Origin: an uncultured Prevotellaceae bacterium
GTDB lineage: Bacteria > Bacteroidota > Bacteroidia > Bacteroidales > Muribaculaceae
DNA: 64,000 nt
Reading direction: 5' to 3'
NCBI GenBank assembly: GCA_937898675.1
Contig: CALEJB010000033.1
Coordinates: 28,403-92,402, forward strand
Below, piece by piece: positions 42,804-52,617 of the stretch; position 1 is the stretch's first letter, and every line of letters begins with the position of its first letter. The position numbers and the translations under genes are program-made. Under the pieces are notes generated by a model, which saw only the letters and a list, made by a program, of their open reading frames with translations, made no database searches and was not told where the DNA came from.

Positions 42804-45662
42804 TTATTGGTCAGATTTATTTGATGTGGCTTGCTCCAATTCCCGCTTGAGGAATTTGGCAGTGATGGAATCAGGGAAGAGAGCAACCTTCTCGGGGGTG
42901 CCAGCAGCGACAACCTGGCCACCGCCCCTGCCCCCCTCGGGGCCCATGTCGATGATGTAGTCGGCACTCTTGATCACGTCGAGGTTGTGCTCGATGACAA
43001 TGACCGTGTTGCCCTTATCGACAAGACGATTGAGCACGCCGAGCAACACCTTGATGTCCTCGAAGTGGAGACCCGTGGTCGGCTCGTCGAGAATATAGAC
43101 CGTCTTGCCCGTGTCCTTCTTGGCCAGTTCACACGCCAATTTCACGCGCTGGCACTCGCCGCCCGAGAGCGTGCTGGAAGGCTGCCCTAACATGATATAT
43201 CCCAGCCCCACATCCTGCAGGACCTTGATTTTGCGCAGAATCGACGGCACGGCGTCAAAAAACTCCACCGCCTGATTGATGGTCATGTCCAGCACATCGG
43301 CGATGGACTTGCCCTTGAACTTCACCTCGAGCGTCTCGCGGTTATAGCGCTTGCCGCCGCACTCCTGGCAGGGCACCAGCACATCGGGCAGGAAATTCAT
43401 CTCAACCGCCTTGTAACCATTGCCGCCGCAGGCCTCACAGCGTCCGCCGCCCGTGTTGAACGAGAAACGGCCCGGCTTGTAGGCGCGGATTTTGGATTCA
43501 GGCAGGTTGACAAACAGACTGCGGATGTCGGTAAACACGCCCGTATAGGTCGCCGCATTGGAGCGCGGAGTGCGTCCCAGCGGCGCCTGGTCAACGGTGA
43601 CCACCTTGTCCACAAACTGCAGGCCGTCAATCGAGCCGTAGGGCATCGGTGCCTTGTTGGAACGATAGAAACGCTGGCTGAGGATGGGCTGGAGCGTGGC
43701 ATTGACCAGTGTTGATTTGCCGCTGCCGCTCACGCCCGTGACACAGATGAACACACCCAGCGGGAATTCTACGGTAACATTCTTGAGGTTGTTGCCGCAG
43801 CAACCTGTCAGGCGGATGCACTTGGCGCTGCCCTGTCGCCGCGTGGCCGGCACCTCGATGACACGGGAGCCGTTCAGGTAGTCGGCTGTGAGCGTGTGCT
43901 GCTTGAGCAGTTGGGCGGGCGTGCCCGCAAACACCACATTGCCGCCCTTGCGCCCCGCCATGGGGCCGATGTCGATCACATAGTCGGCCTGGACCATCAT
44001 CTCCTTGTCGTGCTCGACAACGAGCACGGTGTTGCCGTCGTCGCGCAGGGTCTTGAGCGAGTCGATGAGGCGCTGATTGTCGCGCTGGTGCAGGCCGATG
44101 GACGGCTCGTCGAGGATGTACAGCACATTCACGAGCCGCGAGCCAATCTGCGTCGCGAGCCTGATGCGCTGACTCTCGCCGCCCGACAGCGACGCCGAGT
44201 TGCGGTTGAGCGACATATAATCCAGCCCCACCTCAAGCAGGAAGTCGAGGCGCGAACCGATTTCCTTGACGATTTCGCGCGCTATTTTCCACTGCGTGGG
44301 CGTGACGTGATTGTGCAGGTCGCCAATCCACTCCCGCAGTTCGCTGATGTCCATCGCCGCCAACTGGGCGATGTTCTTGTCGTGCAGGCGAAAGTGCAGC
44401 GCCTCGCGGTTGAGGCGCGCGCCCTGGCAATCGGGGCACACGGCGCGTGAGAAAAACTGCCCTGCCCACTTTTGCGCCTGGCTGGTGGCCGTTTCGTCCT
44501 GCTGCATCTCGATGTACTTGATCAAGCCGTCGAACGACAGAAAGAAGTTAGATGTGCTCAGCGTCTCGGTGCGGATGCTCAGGCGCTCCTCGGTGCCGTT
44601 GAGGATGTCGTCGATGGCTTCATCGGGCAGTTCGCCCAGCGGCGTGTCGAGCGTGCAGCCATACTTGGCGCAAATGGCGTCAATCTGCCAAAATATCTGC
44701 ACATTCTTATACCTGCCCAGCGGCAAGATGCCCCCGTTGCGTATGCTCACGGTCATGTCGGGCATAATCTTGTCGCGGTCGATGATATTCACATATCCCA
44801 GCCCCTTGCAGCGCGAGCAAGCGCCCAAGGGCGAATTGAACGAGAAGTTGTGGGGCGCCGGCTCCAAGTAGGCGAGTCCCGTGACGGGGTCCATGAGCGA
44901 GCGGCTGTAATAGGCCACCTCGCCCGTGTCGGCATCCTGCACCATCAGTTGGCCGTTGCCCTGCTTGAAAGCAAGTTCCACCGTGTCGGCCAGGCGCTTG
45001 CCATCCTTGTCGGCCACCTTCAGGCGGTCGATGACAAGTTCCACGCTGTGGTTCACATAGCGGTCGAGCTTCATGCCGAATGTGATTTCGCGCATCTCGC
45101 CGTCGACGCGCACGCGGATGTAGCCCTTCTTGCGCAGGTTCTCAAACAAGTCCTTATAATGTCCCTTGCGGTTCTTGACCACGGGAGCAAGGATATAAAT
45201 CTTGCGGCCGCTGTAGTTGTCGAGTATCAGGGAGAGGATTTTCTCGGTCGTGTATTTCACCATGCGCTCGCCCGACTGGTAGGAATAAGCGTCGGCGGCG
45301 CGCGCAAACAGCAGGCGCAGGTAGTCATAGACCTCGGTGGTGGTGCCCACGGTGCTGCGGGGGTTGCGGTTGACGGTCTTTTGGCCGATGGAAATGACAG
45401 GACACAGGCCCGAAATCTTGTCCACATTGGGGCGTTCAAGCATGCCCATCATGTTGCGGGCATAGGACGAGAACGTCTCGAGGTAGCGCCGCTGCCCCTC
45501 GGCAAAGACCGTGTCGAACGCCAGCGACGACTTGCCGCTGCCGCTCAGTCCCGTGACCACGGTGAGGCAGTGATGGGGGATGTCCACATCTATGTTCTTG
45601 AGGTTGTGCACACGCGCACCCAGCACCTCCACGCATTCAATGTCCTTGCCGTTGAGTTTCAT
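42804..45662 (-). CDS. uvrA: UvrA, excinuclease ABC subunit A
   Basis: A 952-residue protein, the usual length. There are two ABC ATPase modules: Walker A GLSGSGKSSLAFDT near the N-terminus and GVSGSGKSTLVNAT in the second half; signatures LSGGESQRIRLA and LSGGECQRVKLA; Walker B YILDEPSIGLH and YILDEPTTGLH. A zinc-binding module CEACGGNG...CQECGGKRY and a first Cys pair CSRCKG are present. UvrA dimers recognise helix-distorting lesions and load UvrB for nucleotide excision repair. It starts 50 nt after the stop of the T9SS cargo gene on the same strand; no own promoter was seen. Confidence 0.97.
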   Translation of the reverse strand: MKLNGKDIECVEVLGARVHNLKNIDVDIPHHCLTVVTGLSGSGKSSLAFDTVFAEGQRRYLETFSSYARNMMGMLERPNVDKISGLCPVISIGQKTVNRNPRSTVGTTTEVYDYLRLLFARAADAYSYQSGERMVKYTTEKILSLILDNYSGRKIYILAPVVKNRKGHYKDLFENLRKKGYIRVRVDGEMREITFGMKLDRYVNHSVELVIDRLKVADKDGKRLADTVELAFKQGNGQLMVQDADTGEVAYYSRSLMDPVTGLAYLEPAPHNFSFNSPLGACSRCKGLGYVNIIDRDKIMPDMTVSIRNGGILPLGRYKNVQIFWQIDAICAKYGCTLDTPLGELPDEAIDDILNGTEERLSIRTETLSTSNFFLSFDGLIKYIEMQQDETATSQAQKWAGQFFSRAVCPDCQGARLNREALHFRLHDKNIAQLAAMDISELREWIGDLHNHVTPTQWKIAREIVKEIGSRLDFLLEVGLDYMSLNRNSASLSGGESQRIRLATQIGSRLVNVLYILDEPSIGLHQRDNQRLIDSLKTLRDDGNTVLVVEHDKEMMVQADYVIDIGPMAGRKGGNVVFAGTPAQLLKQHTLTADYLNGSRVIEVPATRRQGSAKCIRLTGCCGNNLKNVTVEFPLGVFICVTGVSGSGKSTLVNATLQPILSQRFYRSNKAPMPYGSIDGLQFVDKVVTVDQAPLGRTPRSNAATYTGVFTDIRSLFVNLPESKIRAYKPGRFSFNTGGGRCEACGGNGYKAVEMNFLPDVLVPCQECGGKRYNRETLEVKFKGKSIADVLDMTINQAVEFFDAVPSILRKIKVLQDVGLGYIMLGQPSSTLSGGECQRVKLACELAKKDTGKTVYILDEPTTGLHFEDIKVLLGVLNRLVDKGNTVIVIEHNLDVIKSADYIIDMGPEGGRGGGQVVAAGTPEKVALFPDSITAKFLKRELEQATSNKSDQ

Positions 45663-45712
45663 TTAAGTCATTGTTTTATAGTCATTAAAAACAATGGAGG
45701 GAGTGCTGCCGG

Positions 45713-47056
45713 CTATTCAACGCCGCCGGTGGCCGTTCCGCCGCCCGACGCGCTGCCGCGCTTGTAGCGCAGAATGGTGATGGCGCCGCGCTTCTTGTAG
45801 TCGATGCCGTCGCTGCCCTTGGCTGTCACCACATAGTAAAACACGCCCGTGTCAACGAGCCTGCCGTGGTAGGTGCCGTCCCAGCCCTGTCCGGGGTCGG
45901 TGAACTCGCACACGAGGTTGCCCCAGCGGTTGTAAATCCAGCAATGGAACTCAATGAGCGACTTGTAGGATACCTTCCAGATGTCGTTCACGCCCTCGGT
46001 GCTGCCCGGCGAAAAGCAGTTGGGGCAGATGAGCTCGCTCTCGGTCACAGTCACGGTGTAGGTGTCGCTGTAGTACTCGCAGTTGCCGGCGGCATTGGCC
46101 ACCACATAGCGCCAATAATAGGTGCCGGCCTCGGTCGAGACATAGTCCACCTCGTCCTGGTTGTATTGCAGCACAATGTCCTCAAATTCCTGGTCGCGTG
46201 CCATCTGCCACTCGCGATAGACCACGGCATCGGTGGGATAGCCCGTGAACACGATGTGCACCGGTGCGCTGCCGCCCAGGCCGCTGTCCAGGCCCTTCTC
46301 ATTGTTGTTGCCGCGGTCTTCCTGCACCGCAGTGGCGCCGCAGCTCACGGCCTGGGTGACATAGGTCTGGCTCTCGATGCCCTCGCCCAGCCCCCATTGC
46401 TCCAGAAAACGGTCGCCCGTGAGCGTGAACACGGTGTTGCATAGCGGCGGGTCAATCTCGATGGCGTCGCTCAGGAAAGCGAACTTGTCCACCACGGGCT
46501 TTTCCTGCCACTTGGTGCTGTCGTCCCACTCCAGCGTGTTGTACGACAGTTTGATTTCGCGGTCCAGCACCTCGGTCGAGCCATTGATGCCGTAATAGAT
46601 AATTTTCTCGCCCGTGCCGTCCACGTCGATGTGCGCCGTGCTGCAGGGCGACCCCTCGCCAAACGACATGTCATTCAGCTCCAGCACCCAGTCGGCATAG
46701 TTGCACACCCACAGGTAGGTCCTGTCGGTGCCCTCCTCGATGATGTACCCAGTGTTGGGCAGCACCTGGGCGAGCGTCGTGACATTGCCCGCGCGGGTCA
46801 CGCCCTGAATCTCCTGGGCATATCCGCCGCCCTGCGGGCCATAACTGTACCACGTCACGGGATTGTCACTCGCGGCAGTGTAGGTCATGCCCACGCCCTG
46901 GGTGTCAAAGACTACATATATCGCGTTAAGCCCCGTGCGGGCCTCGGGTGTCACCTCGATGACGGGATACTGCCCCACGCCTGTAAATGCCACCTGGCCG
47001 TGAGCATACAGCACAGCCAGCACGGCAACCATGAGGCAAAAGAGATGCTTGTTCAT
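45713..47056 (-). CDS. Secreted protein with T9SS type B (CHU_C) C-terminal domain
   Basis: A 447-residue protein with signal peptide (MNKHLFCLMVAVLAVLYAHGQ) and a beta-rich body with many Gly/Tyr and PKD- or Ig-like segments (TYYWRYVVANAAGNCEYYSDTYTVTV). The last ~85 residues show the gliding-motility-associated C-terminal domain: CPNCFSPGSTEGVNDIW, FHCWIYNRWGNLV, GWDGTYHGRLVDTGVFYYVV. These type B domains direct export through the Type IX secretion system and stay attached to the surface with PorP-type partners. The start at 47056 is chosen for the signal peptide; no promoter found. Confidence 0.85.
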   Translation of the reverse strand: MNKHLFCLMVAVLAVLYAHGQVAFTGVGQYPVIEVTPEARTGLNAIYVVFDTQGVGMTYTAASDNPVTWYSYGPQGGGYAQEIQGVTRAGNVTTLAQVLPNTGYIIEEGTDRTYLWVCNYADWVLELNDMSFGEGSPCSTAHIDVDGTGEKIIYYGINGSTEVLDREIKLSYNTLEWDDSTKWQEKPVVDKFAFLSDAIEIDPPLCNTVFTLTGDRFLEQWGLGEGIESQTYVTQAVSCGATAVQEDRGNNNEKGLDSGLGGSAPVHIVFTGYPTDAVVYREWQMARDQEFEDIVLQYNQDEVDYVSTEAGTYYWRYVVANAAGNCEYYSDTYTVTVTESELICPNCFSPGSTEGVNDIWKVSYKSLIEFHCWIYNRWGNLVCEFTDPGQGWDGTYHGRLVDTGVFYYVVTAKGSDGIDYKKRGAITILRYKRGSASGGGTATGGVE

Positions 47057-47432
47057 AGTGCGCACTTGTCTTGATTTATACATTATATATAACGAGCACC
47101 CTGCCCCCGTTATTGCACGAGTCAAGCAGAATGGCAAGACGCATTCATTTTGGCCTACCGGTTTCACCAATTCATCCAATTGACATCAGTGGGCGTGATG
47201 AAAAAATCGTTTTGCCTTTAGGCAGTTTGCCCCAGCGAGGGATTCCGAAATTCAAAAATCTCGCAAAATTTGCATTAGTCCCGCAGGGTGTTTGTAGCCA
47301 AAATCCCCCATTTTTGGACGAAATCCCGAATTTAAGACACCCACAAACCCCATTTTTTCCCGTTTTTCCCCACTTTAGCCCTAATTTTGCGCCAAACAAT
47401 TTTTTATTCACAATCAAAAAAACATTCAGCTT
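47057..47432. other. Divergent intergenic region (376 bases)
   Basis: No gene is seen. It holds the plus-strand -7 box at 47382-47389 and one CCCGCAGGG element (near 47280) like those at 63,570-63,770. No promoter is recognisable for the minus-strand gene. Confidence 0.5.
47382..47389 (+). promoter_or_regulatory. -7 box of the T9SS cargo gene at 47433
   Basis: TAATTTTG, 43 nt before the ATG. Confidence 0.55.
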
Positions 47433-49640
47433 ATGAAACACAATTTCATTAAATCAGTTATGATGCTTGTGCTGTGCCTCATGTTTGGCACCACGGCGGC
47501 ACAAGTTATCGTCGTCAACAACAACGGCGCGATAAATGTGGGCGTGAAGCCCAACATCGACATGGCCAAATACGAAAAGTGCACCCTTGCCAACGGCATG
47601 GAGGCATACGTGCCCAGGCACGACAATTTCTACAAAAAATTGAACGCCGATGAAGGCAATCTCTTTAACGTGACATTCAAGATGAGTTACGACCAGTCAA
47701 AGATGTTCCCAAATGGTTATGTGACCATCAAAGGCGAGAATTTCTCAGGAGACGTGGAGATGGAATATGAGTGGCAAACCGGCCAATATAAGCTGACCTG
47801 CCAACTGCCTGCTGGGACCTATGATTTCATTTGTTCGGCTATGCTCATGAGCGGTGGTATGGCGTTCAATATTAAGGAACTTGCCGATGTCAGCAATGAC
47901 ATGACCGTCACTTTTGATTTTGCCGAGTGCGACATGATATATGGCTTCAAGACCCTTAAAGCCAACGGCGAAGAAGCGATTCTTAACAGGCGCGGAGTGG
48001 ATGAGACCGGCCAACCAGGCATGATTCCAGGCAATACACACTACTTTACCGATGTCGTTATGCCTGTATTGAAAGGCATTGGCGTTGTCGGGGGTTTGTA
48101 CAATTGGAGTTCACTTCAAGTGGACGGCAAGAATCCCAGCGGCACCATCATGCTCAACAACGTGAGCGACCGCTATAAACTGGTGTCGCAGAGGATGTTT
48201 GAAGATGACAACGACACCTACATCGTAAAGTATGAATCAACCAGCATGAGTGAAACCATGCTTCAAAACGACCCCGCAAACTATGTGCTATATGAAGAGA
48301 ATTTCACCTCTATCGGCAACGACAACAACGGATTATTCCAAGGTTTCTCCACAGTCGGCATGATTGACAACATCAGCTGTGACGGCATCACTGGCGAAGC
48401 CTCGTTACCCATTTCGTCTCCCACTACACGGGTATATGTTGACGCTGCAAAGAGCACCGACAACCAGTTGAGTAGATTTGACATCATGATTCAGCCCATA
48501 TTTCAGGACAATGTTTCAGACCCTGAGACCTACACCTGGATTGATTATGACTACTACAACAATCCCATCGTGCATGTTGACACCATGCAGATTTACCGTA
48601 CCGTCATCGGCCTGCCCGTGATAATTGGCAGTGACGGCAGCCTGGAATATGTCAACGCCGGCCACGACGCAGGCGGCAACTATGCATTCCATGTTCCCGT
48701 GGGCGGCGGTGACATCGTGGAATATCCCGGTCACCCGCAGTTCTCATACACACCCCAGCAGAAAGTGCTTGAATTAGGCTCAAACAGCCCCATTTGCGCG
48801 GTAATGTCGCAAAACACCACCGACTCTTTTATGGAAGGCAAATACTCTTACCTCAACCCCTGCTTCATTGGTCGCTATGGCGAAATCGTGGATGGTTATG
48901 TCGCCACCGACATCAAGTACAATGATGAGGTCATCAGCAACAACTGCCTCACCATGGAAGAGGACATGTACAACTTTGCAGCTATGGGTCTCCCCGATGG
49001 CGTGATAACCGCCCGTTTTGAGACTCACAATGCCGTGGTTGACGGACTGCAGGGCAAGAACGTGACCAATATTTACTACGACCAGCGCCAGGAAGACTGG
49101 ACCGCTCCCACGATGCAGATGCTGCTCTTCAAGGACCACGAGGGCAACATCATCGACCGTTTCGCGACGGCCGACGAGGGAATACTGGAGTTTGCCTGCG
49201 GCGACTTTGATTATCAAAGGCTATCCAGCGGATTCTGGTTTGATTGCAAGGAGCAAACCGTAGAAGTATCCTATTCGGCCTACGATGCCGACGACTGGAC
49301 TGAGCTCGATGTGAACGAGGTTGCAAGCGAATTTTACATGCCAGGTTTTGGTTACTTCTATCGCGGCTCGTTGCAGAATGTAACCGGCAATAGCGAGACA
49401 GGCTGGTATGACCTGAAGATTAAGTTGACCGATCCCTCAGGCAACTGGCAAGAGCAGGTAATTTCTCCCGCATTCCGCATCGGCGAGGGCAGCATCACAG
49501 GCATCGAGACCGTCAATAGCGATAACGCAGCCGAGGTGGCTCGCTACACCGTCGACGGCCGTGCCATCAGCACACCCCAGGCTGGCGTGAACATCGTGAA
49601 GATGAGCGACGGCAGCATGAAAAAAGTGCTTGTAAGATAA
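47433..49640 (+). CDS. Large secreted protein with T9SS type A-like sorting domain
   Basis: A 735-residue protein with signal peptide (KSVMMLVLCLMFGTTAAQ). Long beta-rich, Asp/Gly/Tyr-rich central region with several repeats of unknown fold; one segment (VEYPGHPQFSYTPQQKVLEL, and WTAPTMQMLLFKDHEG) is reminiscent of Fn3-type modules. The C-terminus, TVDGRAISTPQAGVNIVKMSDG then a basic KKVLVR, is typical of Bacteroidales T9SS sorting domains. No catalytic motif was recognised. It is probably a surface adhesin or cargo of unknown ligand. Followed by a strong terminator. Confidence 0.82.
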   Translation: MKHNFIKSVMMLVLCLMFGTTAAQVIVVNNNGAINVGVKPNIDMAKYEKCTLANGMEAYVPRHDNFYKKLNADEGNLFNVTFKMSYDQSKMFPNGYVTIKGENFSGDVEMEYEWQTGQYKLTCQLPAGTYDFICSAMLMSGGMAFNIKELADVSNDMTVTFDFAECDMIYGFKTLKANGEEAILNRRGVDETGQPGMIPGNTHYFTDVVMPVLKGIGVVGGLYNWSSLQVDGKNPSGTIMLNNVSDRYKLVSQRMFEDDNDTYIVKYESTSMSETMLQNDPANYVLYEENFTSIGNDNNGLFQGFSTVGMIDNISCDGITGEASLPISSPTTRVYVDAAKSTDNQLSRFDIMIQPIFQDNVSDPETYTWIDYDYYNNPIVHVDTMQIYRTVIGLPVIIGSDGSLEYVNAGHDAGGNYAFHVPVGGGDIVEYPGHPQFSYTPQQKVLELGSNSPICAVMSQNTTDSFMEGKYSYLNPCFIGRYGEIVDGYVATDIKYNDEVISNNCLTMEEDMYNFAAMGLPDGVITARFETHNAVVDGLQGKNVTNIYYDQRQEDWTAPTMQMLLFKDHEGNIIDRFATADEGILEFACGDFDYQRLSSGFWFDCKEQTVEVSYSAYDADDWTELDVNEVASEFYMPGFGYFYRGSLQNVTGNSETGWYDLKIKLTDPSGNWQEQVISPAFRIGEGSITGIETVNSDNAAEVARYTVDGRAISTPQAGVNIVKMSDGSMKKVLVR

Positions 49641-49663
49641 ACATAGAATTTCTTCACAAAGGC

Positions 49664-49704
49664 AAAATAGTGCTGGCCCACACGTGAGTCGGCACTATTT
49701 TATC
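49664..49704 (+). terminator. Terminator of the cargo gene
   Basis: Arms AAAATAGTGC/GCACTATTTT (49664-49673, 49692-49701), then ATCTTTGATTTTTG. Confidence 0.75.
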
Positions 49705-49785
49705 TTTGATTTTTGACTTGTCCTGAATTAGGTTTACAAAATTGTAAACAAAAAGTAAACTCTTTTCAGGACGATACGGCCATCT

Positions 49786-49807
49786 TTCGTGTAATTCGTA
49801 TAATTCC
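49786..49807. repeat. CGAATTA-type intergenic repeat, copy 1
   Basis: TTCGTGTAATTCGTATAATTCC: alternating AATTCG units, related to 51611-51630, 51664-51694 and 63600-63637. Confidence 0.45.
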
Positions 49808-49833
49808 AAGACGCTGTTGTTTGAAATATTGTG

Positions 49834-49841
49834 TACCTTTG
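49834..49841 (+). promoter_or_regulatory. -7 box of the TPR-AraC regulator gene
   Basis: TACCTTTG, 25 nt before ATG 49867. Confidence 0.6.
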
Positions 49842-49866
49842 TGGTAGAACAAAAAAAACAATAGAT

Positions 49867-51573
49867 ATGAACTTTCAACGGCATATCATCATACTTGCAG
49901 CGGTGGCGATCGCCTTGACGGGTTTCTGCCGCAGTACCGACAATAAGACATTTGAGCGGTATTACAATCTTTCTCCCAAGGAATTTTTCAATCAACTCAA
50001 TTACTACGCCCTGCATAACCAAACCGACAGCGCCATGCAGTGTGCCAATATCCAGGCCAGCAAATATGGCAAAGAAAAACTCACGACCGAGGAACTCGAA
50101 GCGTGCTGTGCCGCGTTCCGGTATATGGGGCTGGAATATTTGCAAAGTTATTGCAACTATCAACTGGCATCAGAGAACCTGCTGAAGGCCGAACAGATTG
50201 CCGACAAAAATGAATTCAAGCAGTTACAGACCCTTGTCACAATGGACAGGGCCATCCTGGCAGCCACGCAAAACGACCTAGAAAACAACTTCGCCTATAA
50301 TAAAGAGGTGATAGATGGTTTCAAAAAATCATTCTATCGCACACTTGGCCAAATAAAAAAGATAGCCAACACAAAATACACCAGATTAAATCTGGAAGTC
50401 ACAGCGCCCAACCTGCTTTACCTTGCCGTCAAGTTTGACAAAACCAAGGATGTGACCAAGGAAGTGCAGGCTTACCAAGAAGCGCAAAAGCAATATGGTG
50501 TCACTTGCAATGTGGCCAAAGTCATCTGCGACGCCATCGATGCGTACAACGCCGACAAATTTGACAAAGCACTTGAAACCTTGCAGACGCCAATGACCCG
50601 CACGCCGCTGGTCAACAGCCGAAATTCCGCACAATCACAAGCGATGCTCAAAGTCATCCAATATGCCGTGTTGCTCAAATGCGGCAAACGGGCCGAGGCA
50701 TTGAACCTGTTGCTACAGCATGAGCTGTCCCTGCGTGAAAAGAGGATGACCTTCGAGCAGTTAGAGGCTCTGCAACTCATCTGGCAACATTATGAGACCG
50801 ACGGGAACAAGGCGATGGCCGACAAATATGCCCTGCAGTACTATATGACCAAAGATGAGTTCATCAACAAAAGCCGCGTAGGCAAGATAGACCAGGCAAA
50901 ACTCAATCTGGAGCTGGAACAGACACGTGAGCGCATCAGTGAGATGAGTTACCGCCAGCGGATGCAGGCCATCGTGCTGTGGAGCGCCATTATCATTGCC
51001 CTGTTAGCACTTGCCCTGCTGGGCGTGCTATGGGTGAACTACCGCAAAACCAAGCGCACCAACAGGTTACTCTATGAGAAAAACATCGCCTTGCTCAGCG
51101 AGGGCAAGGAACTGCTACCCGCGGCGACAGTATCCCCCGCCCCAACTCCAACCCCCGCAGTGCCTGCAAGAGCCAGCGAGAAACCTACCAGCGGCAAGCC
51201 GACACAGGCCGACCACGACCTGATGGAAAAGGTAATTGAAGTGATGGAAACGACAGACGAGGTATATAGCGAGAAATTCTCGCTGTTCCGCCTTGCCGAA
51301 CTGATAGGAACCAATCCAAAATATGTGTCCCGTGCCATCAACACCTGCGGCAGACGCAACTTCAATGTGCTGTTGAACGAATACCGCGTCAAAGAGGCTT
51401 GTCACCGCCTGATGGATGCCGAGAAATACGGGGGATACACTATCGAGGCCATTGCCAACAGCGTGGGTTTCAAGTCGCGCAGCAACTTTGCCGCCGTATT
51501 CAGGGACATCGTTGGCATCACCCCATCGGCGTTCCAGAAGCTCACCCGCGAGGGTAAGACGCTTAACGCCTGA
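49867..51573 (+). CDS. Membrane-bound TPR sensor with AraC-type DNA-binding domain
   Basis: A 568-residue protein. After a signal-like N-terminus (IIILAAVAIALTGFC) lies a periplasmic helical, TPR-type region (about 25-365), one transmembrane helix (about 380-400, IVLWSAIIIALLALALLGVLWV), a Pro/Ala linker and an AraC/XylS double helix-turn-helix (about 465-560; FSLFRLAELIGTNPKYVSRAI and YTIEAIANSVGFKSRSNFAAVFRD). Such one-protein transmembrane regulators are common in Bacteroidetes and sense periplasmic or envelope signals; the signal is unknown. It is transcribed from its own promoter between a surface cargo gene and a solute-binding protein gene. Confidence 0.85.
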   Translation: MNFQRHIIILAAVAIALTGFCRSTDNKTFERYYNLSPKEFFNQLNYYALHNQTDSAMQCANIQASKYGKEKLTTEELEACCAAFRYMGLEYLQSYCNYQLASENLLKAEQIADKNEFKQLQTLVTMDRAILAATQNDLENNFAYNKEVIDGFKKSFYRTLGQIKKIANTKYTRLNLEVTAPNLLYLAVKFDKTKDVTKEVQAYQEAQKQYGVTCNVAKVICDAIDAYNADKFDKALETLQTPMTRTPLVNSRNSAQSQAMLKVIQYAVLLKCGKRAEALNLLLQHELSLREKRMTFEQLEALQLIWQHYETDGNKAMADKYALQYYMTKDEFINKSRVGKIDQAKLNLELEQTRERISEMSYRQRMQAIVLWSAIIIALLALALLGVLWVNYRKTKRTNRLLYEKNIALLSEGKELLPAATVSPAPTPTPAVPARASEKPTSGKPTQADHDLMEKVIEVMETTDEVYSEKFSLFRLAELIGTNPKYVSRAINTCGRRNFNVLLNEYRVKEACHRLMDAEKYGGYTIEAIANSVGFKSRSNFAAVFRDIVGITPSAFQKLTREGKTLNA

Positions 51574-51610
51574 CGCGAAATTTCTCTTGCTATTTTTCCT
51601 GAGGGAATGA

Positions 51611-51694
51611 TGCGAATTACACGAATTTTAATAATTTTGCAGAAAAAACATTCACTCGCAAAATCGGCGGAAATTCGCCAGATTCGCATATAAT
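51611..51694. repeat. CGAATTA-type intergenic repeats, copies 2 and 3
   Basis: TGCGAATTACACGAATTT (from 51611) and GGAAATTCGCCAGATTCGCA (from 51669) flank a TAATTTTG -7 box. Confidence 0.45.
51632..51639 (+). promoter_or_regulatory. -7 box of the solute-binding protein gene
   Basis: TAATTTTG, 89 nt before the ATG, between two repeat copies. Confidence 0.5.
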
Positions 51695-51728
51695 AATTTC
51701 CCGACAAGGGAGTAAGGACAAAAGAACT

Positions 51729-52568
51729 ATGTTGAGACAACTGCATTGCGCCAAGCGCGGACAGATGATATTGTACGGCACGCTGCTTGCCGTGGTGGTG
51801 GGCTGCATGGTGGCGCTGAGCATGTGCGACAAGCCCAAGGTCCCCGAGGGGGCTCACAGCGGCGGCGACACGCTGGATGTGGCCATCGAGTACTCGCCAG
51901 TGACCTACTACACCTATGCCGACACGCTGGGGGGCTACAACTACGACCTGCTGCGGCTGATGTCCGCCAAGTCGGGCCGCCCGATGAAGTTCCACCCCGT
52001 GGTGACGCTGGAAAAGGCCCTCGACGGCCTGGATGGCGGACAATATGACATGGTGGTGGCGCAGTTCCCGATGACGGCGCGCGACAAGTCGCGCTTTGCG
52101 TTCACCGACCCCATCTATGTGGACCAGCAGGTGCTGGTGCAGCGCCGCGACAGCCACGCCATCCACTCGCAGCTGGAGCTGGCTGGCGACACGGTGTGGG
52201 TGGTGAAAGGTTCGCCCATGATTGAACGCATCGCCAGCCTGAGCCGCGAGATAGGCGACACCATCTATGTGCAGGTCGAGGAGTTGTACGGCCCTGAGCA
52301 GTTGCTGATGATGGTGGCTGGCGGCGACATCCGCTATGCGGTGGTGAACCGTACCATCGCGCGCGCGATGACCAAGCGTCTGCCCAACCTTGACCGCTCG
52401 GTTGCCATCAGCCTGTCACAATTCCAGTCGTGGATGGTGTCGAAGCGGCGCCAAGGGCTGTGCGACAGCCTGAACATGTGGCACCGCCAGTTGCGCCAGG
52501 ACACGGCGGTGCTCTATGGCCTGCAGCGGCGCTACTTTGGCGGCACATTCCCCACGTTGGCACGATAG
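51729..52568 (+). CDS. Membrane-anchored family-3 solute-binding protein (MltF-like N-domain)
   Basis: A 279-residue protein with an N-terminal hydrophobic anchor (about 14-32; VVGC could also be a lipobox). The rest matches the extracellular solute-binding family 3 fold: YNYDLLRLMSAKSGRPMKF, YDMVVAQFPMTARDKSRFAFTDPIYVDQQVLV, DTVWVVKGSPMIER and GGDIRYAVVN. The lytic transglycosylase domain of MltF is absent. No ABC permease genes are nearby, so a sensory or scavenging role is possible. It is followed after 49 nt by a TPR protein gene on the same strand. Confidence 0.8.
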   Translation: MLRQLHCAKRGQMILYGTLLAVVVGCMVALSMCDKPKVPEGAHSGGDTLDVAIEYSPVTYYTYADTLGGYNYDLLRLMSAKSGRPMKFHPVVTLEKALDGLDGGQYDMVVAQFPMTARDKSRFAFTDPIYVDQQVLVQRRDSHAIHSQLELAGDTVWVVKGSPMIERIASLSREIGDTIYVQVEELYGPEQLLMMVAGGDIRYAVVNRTIARAMTKRLPNLDRSVAISLSQFQSWMVSKRRQGLCDSLNMWHRQLRQDTAVLYGLQRRYFGGTFPTLAR

Positions 52569-52617
52569 TTGCAAGTCCAATAGCATTATTGTCCCTCCAC
52601 ATTTAATCTACACATAT

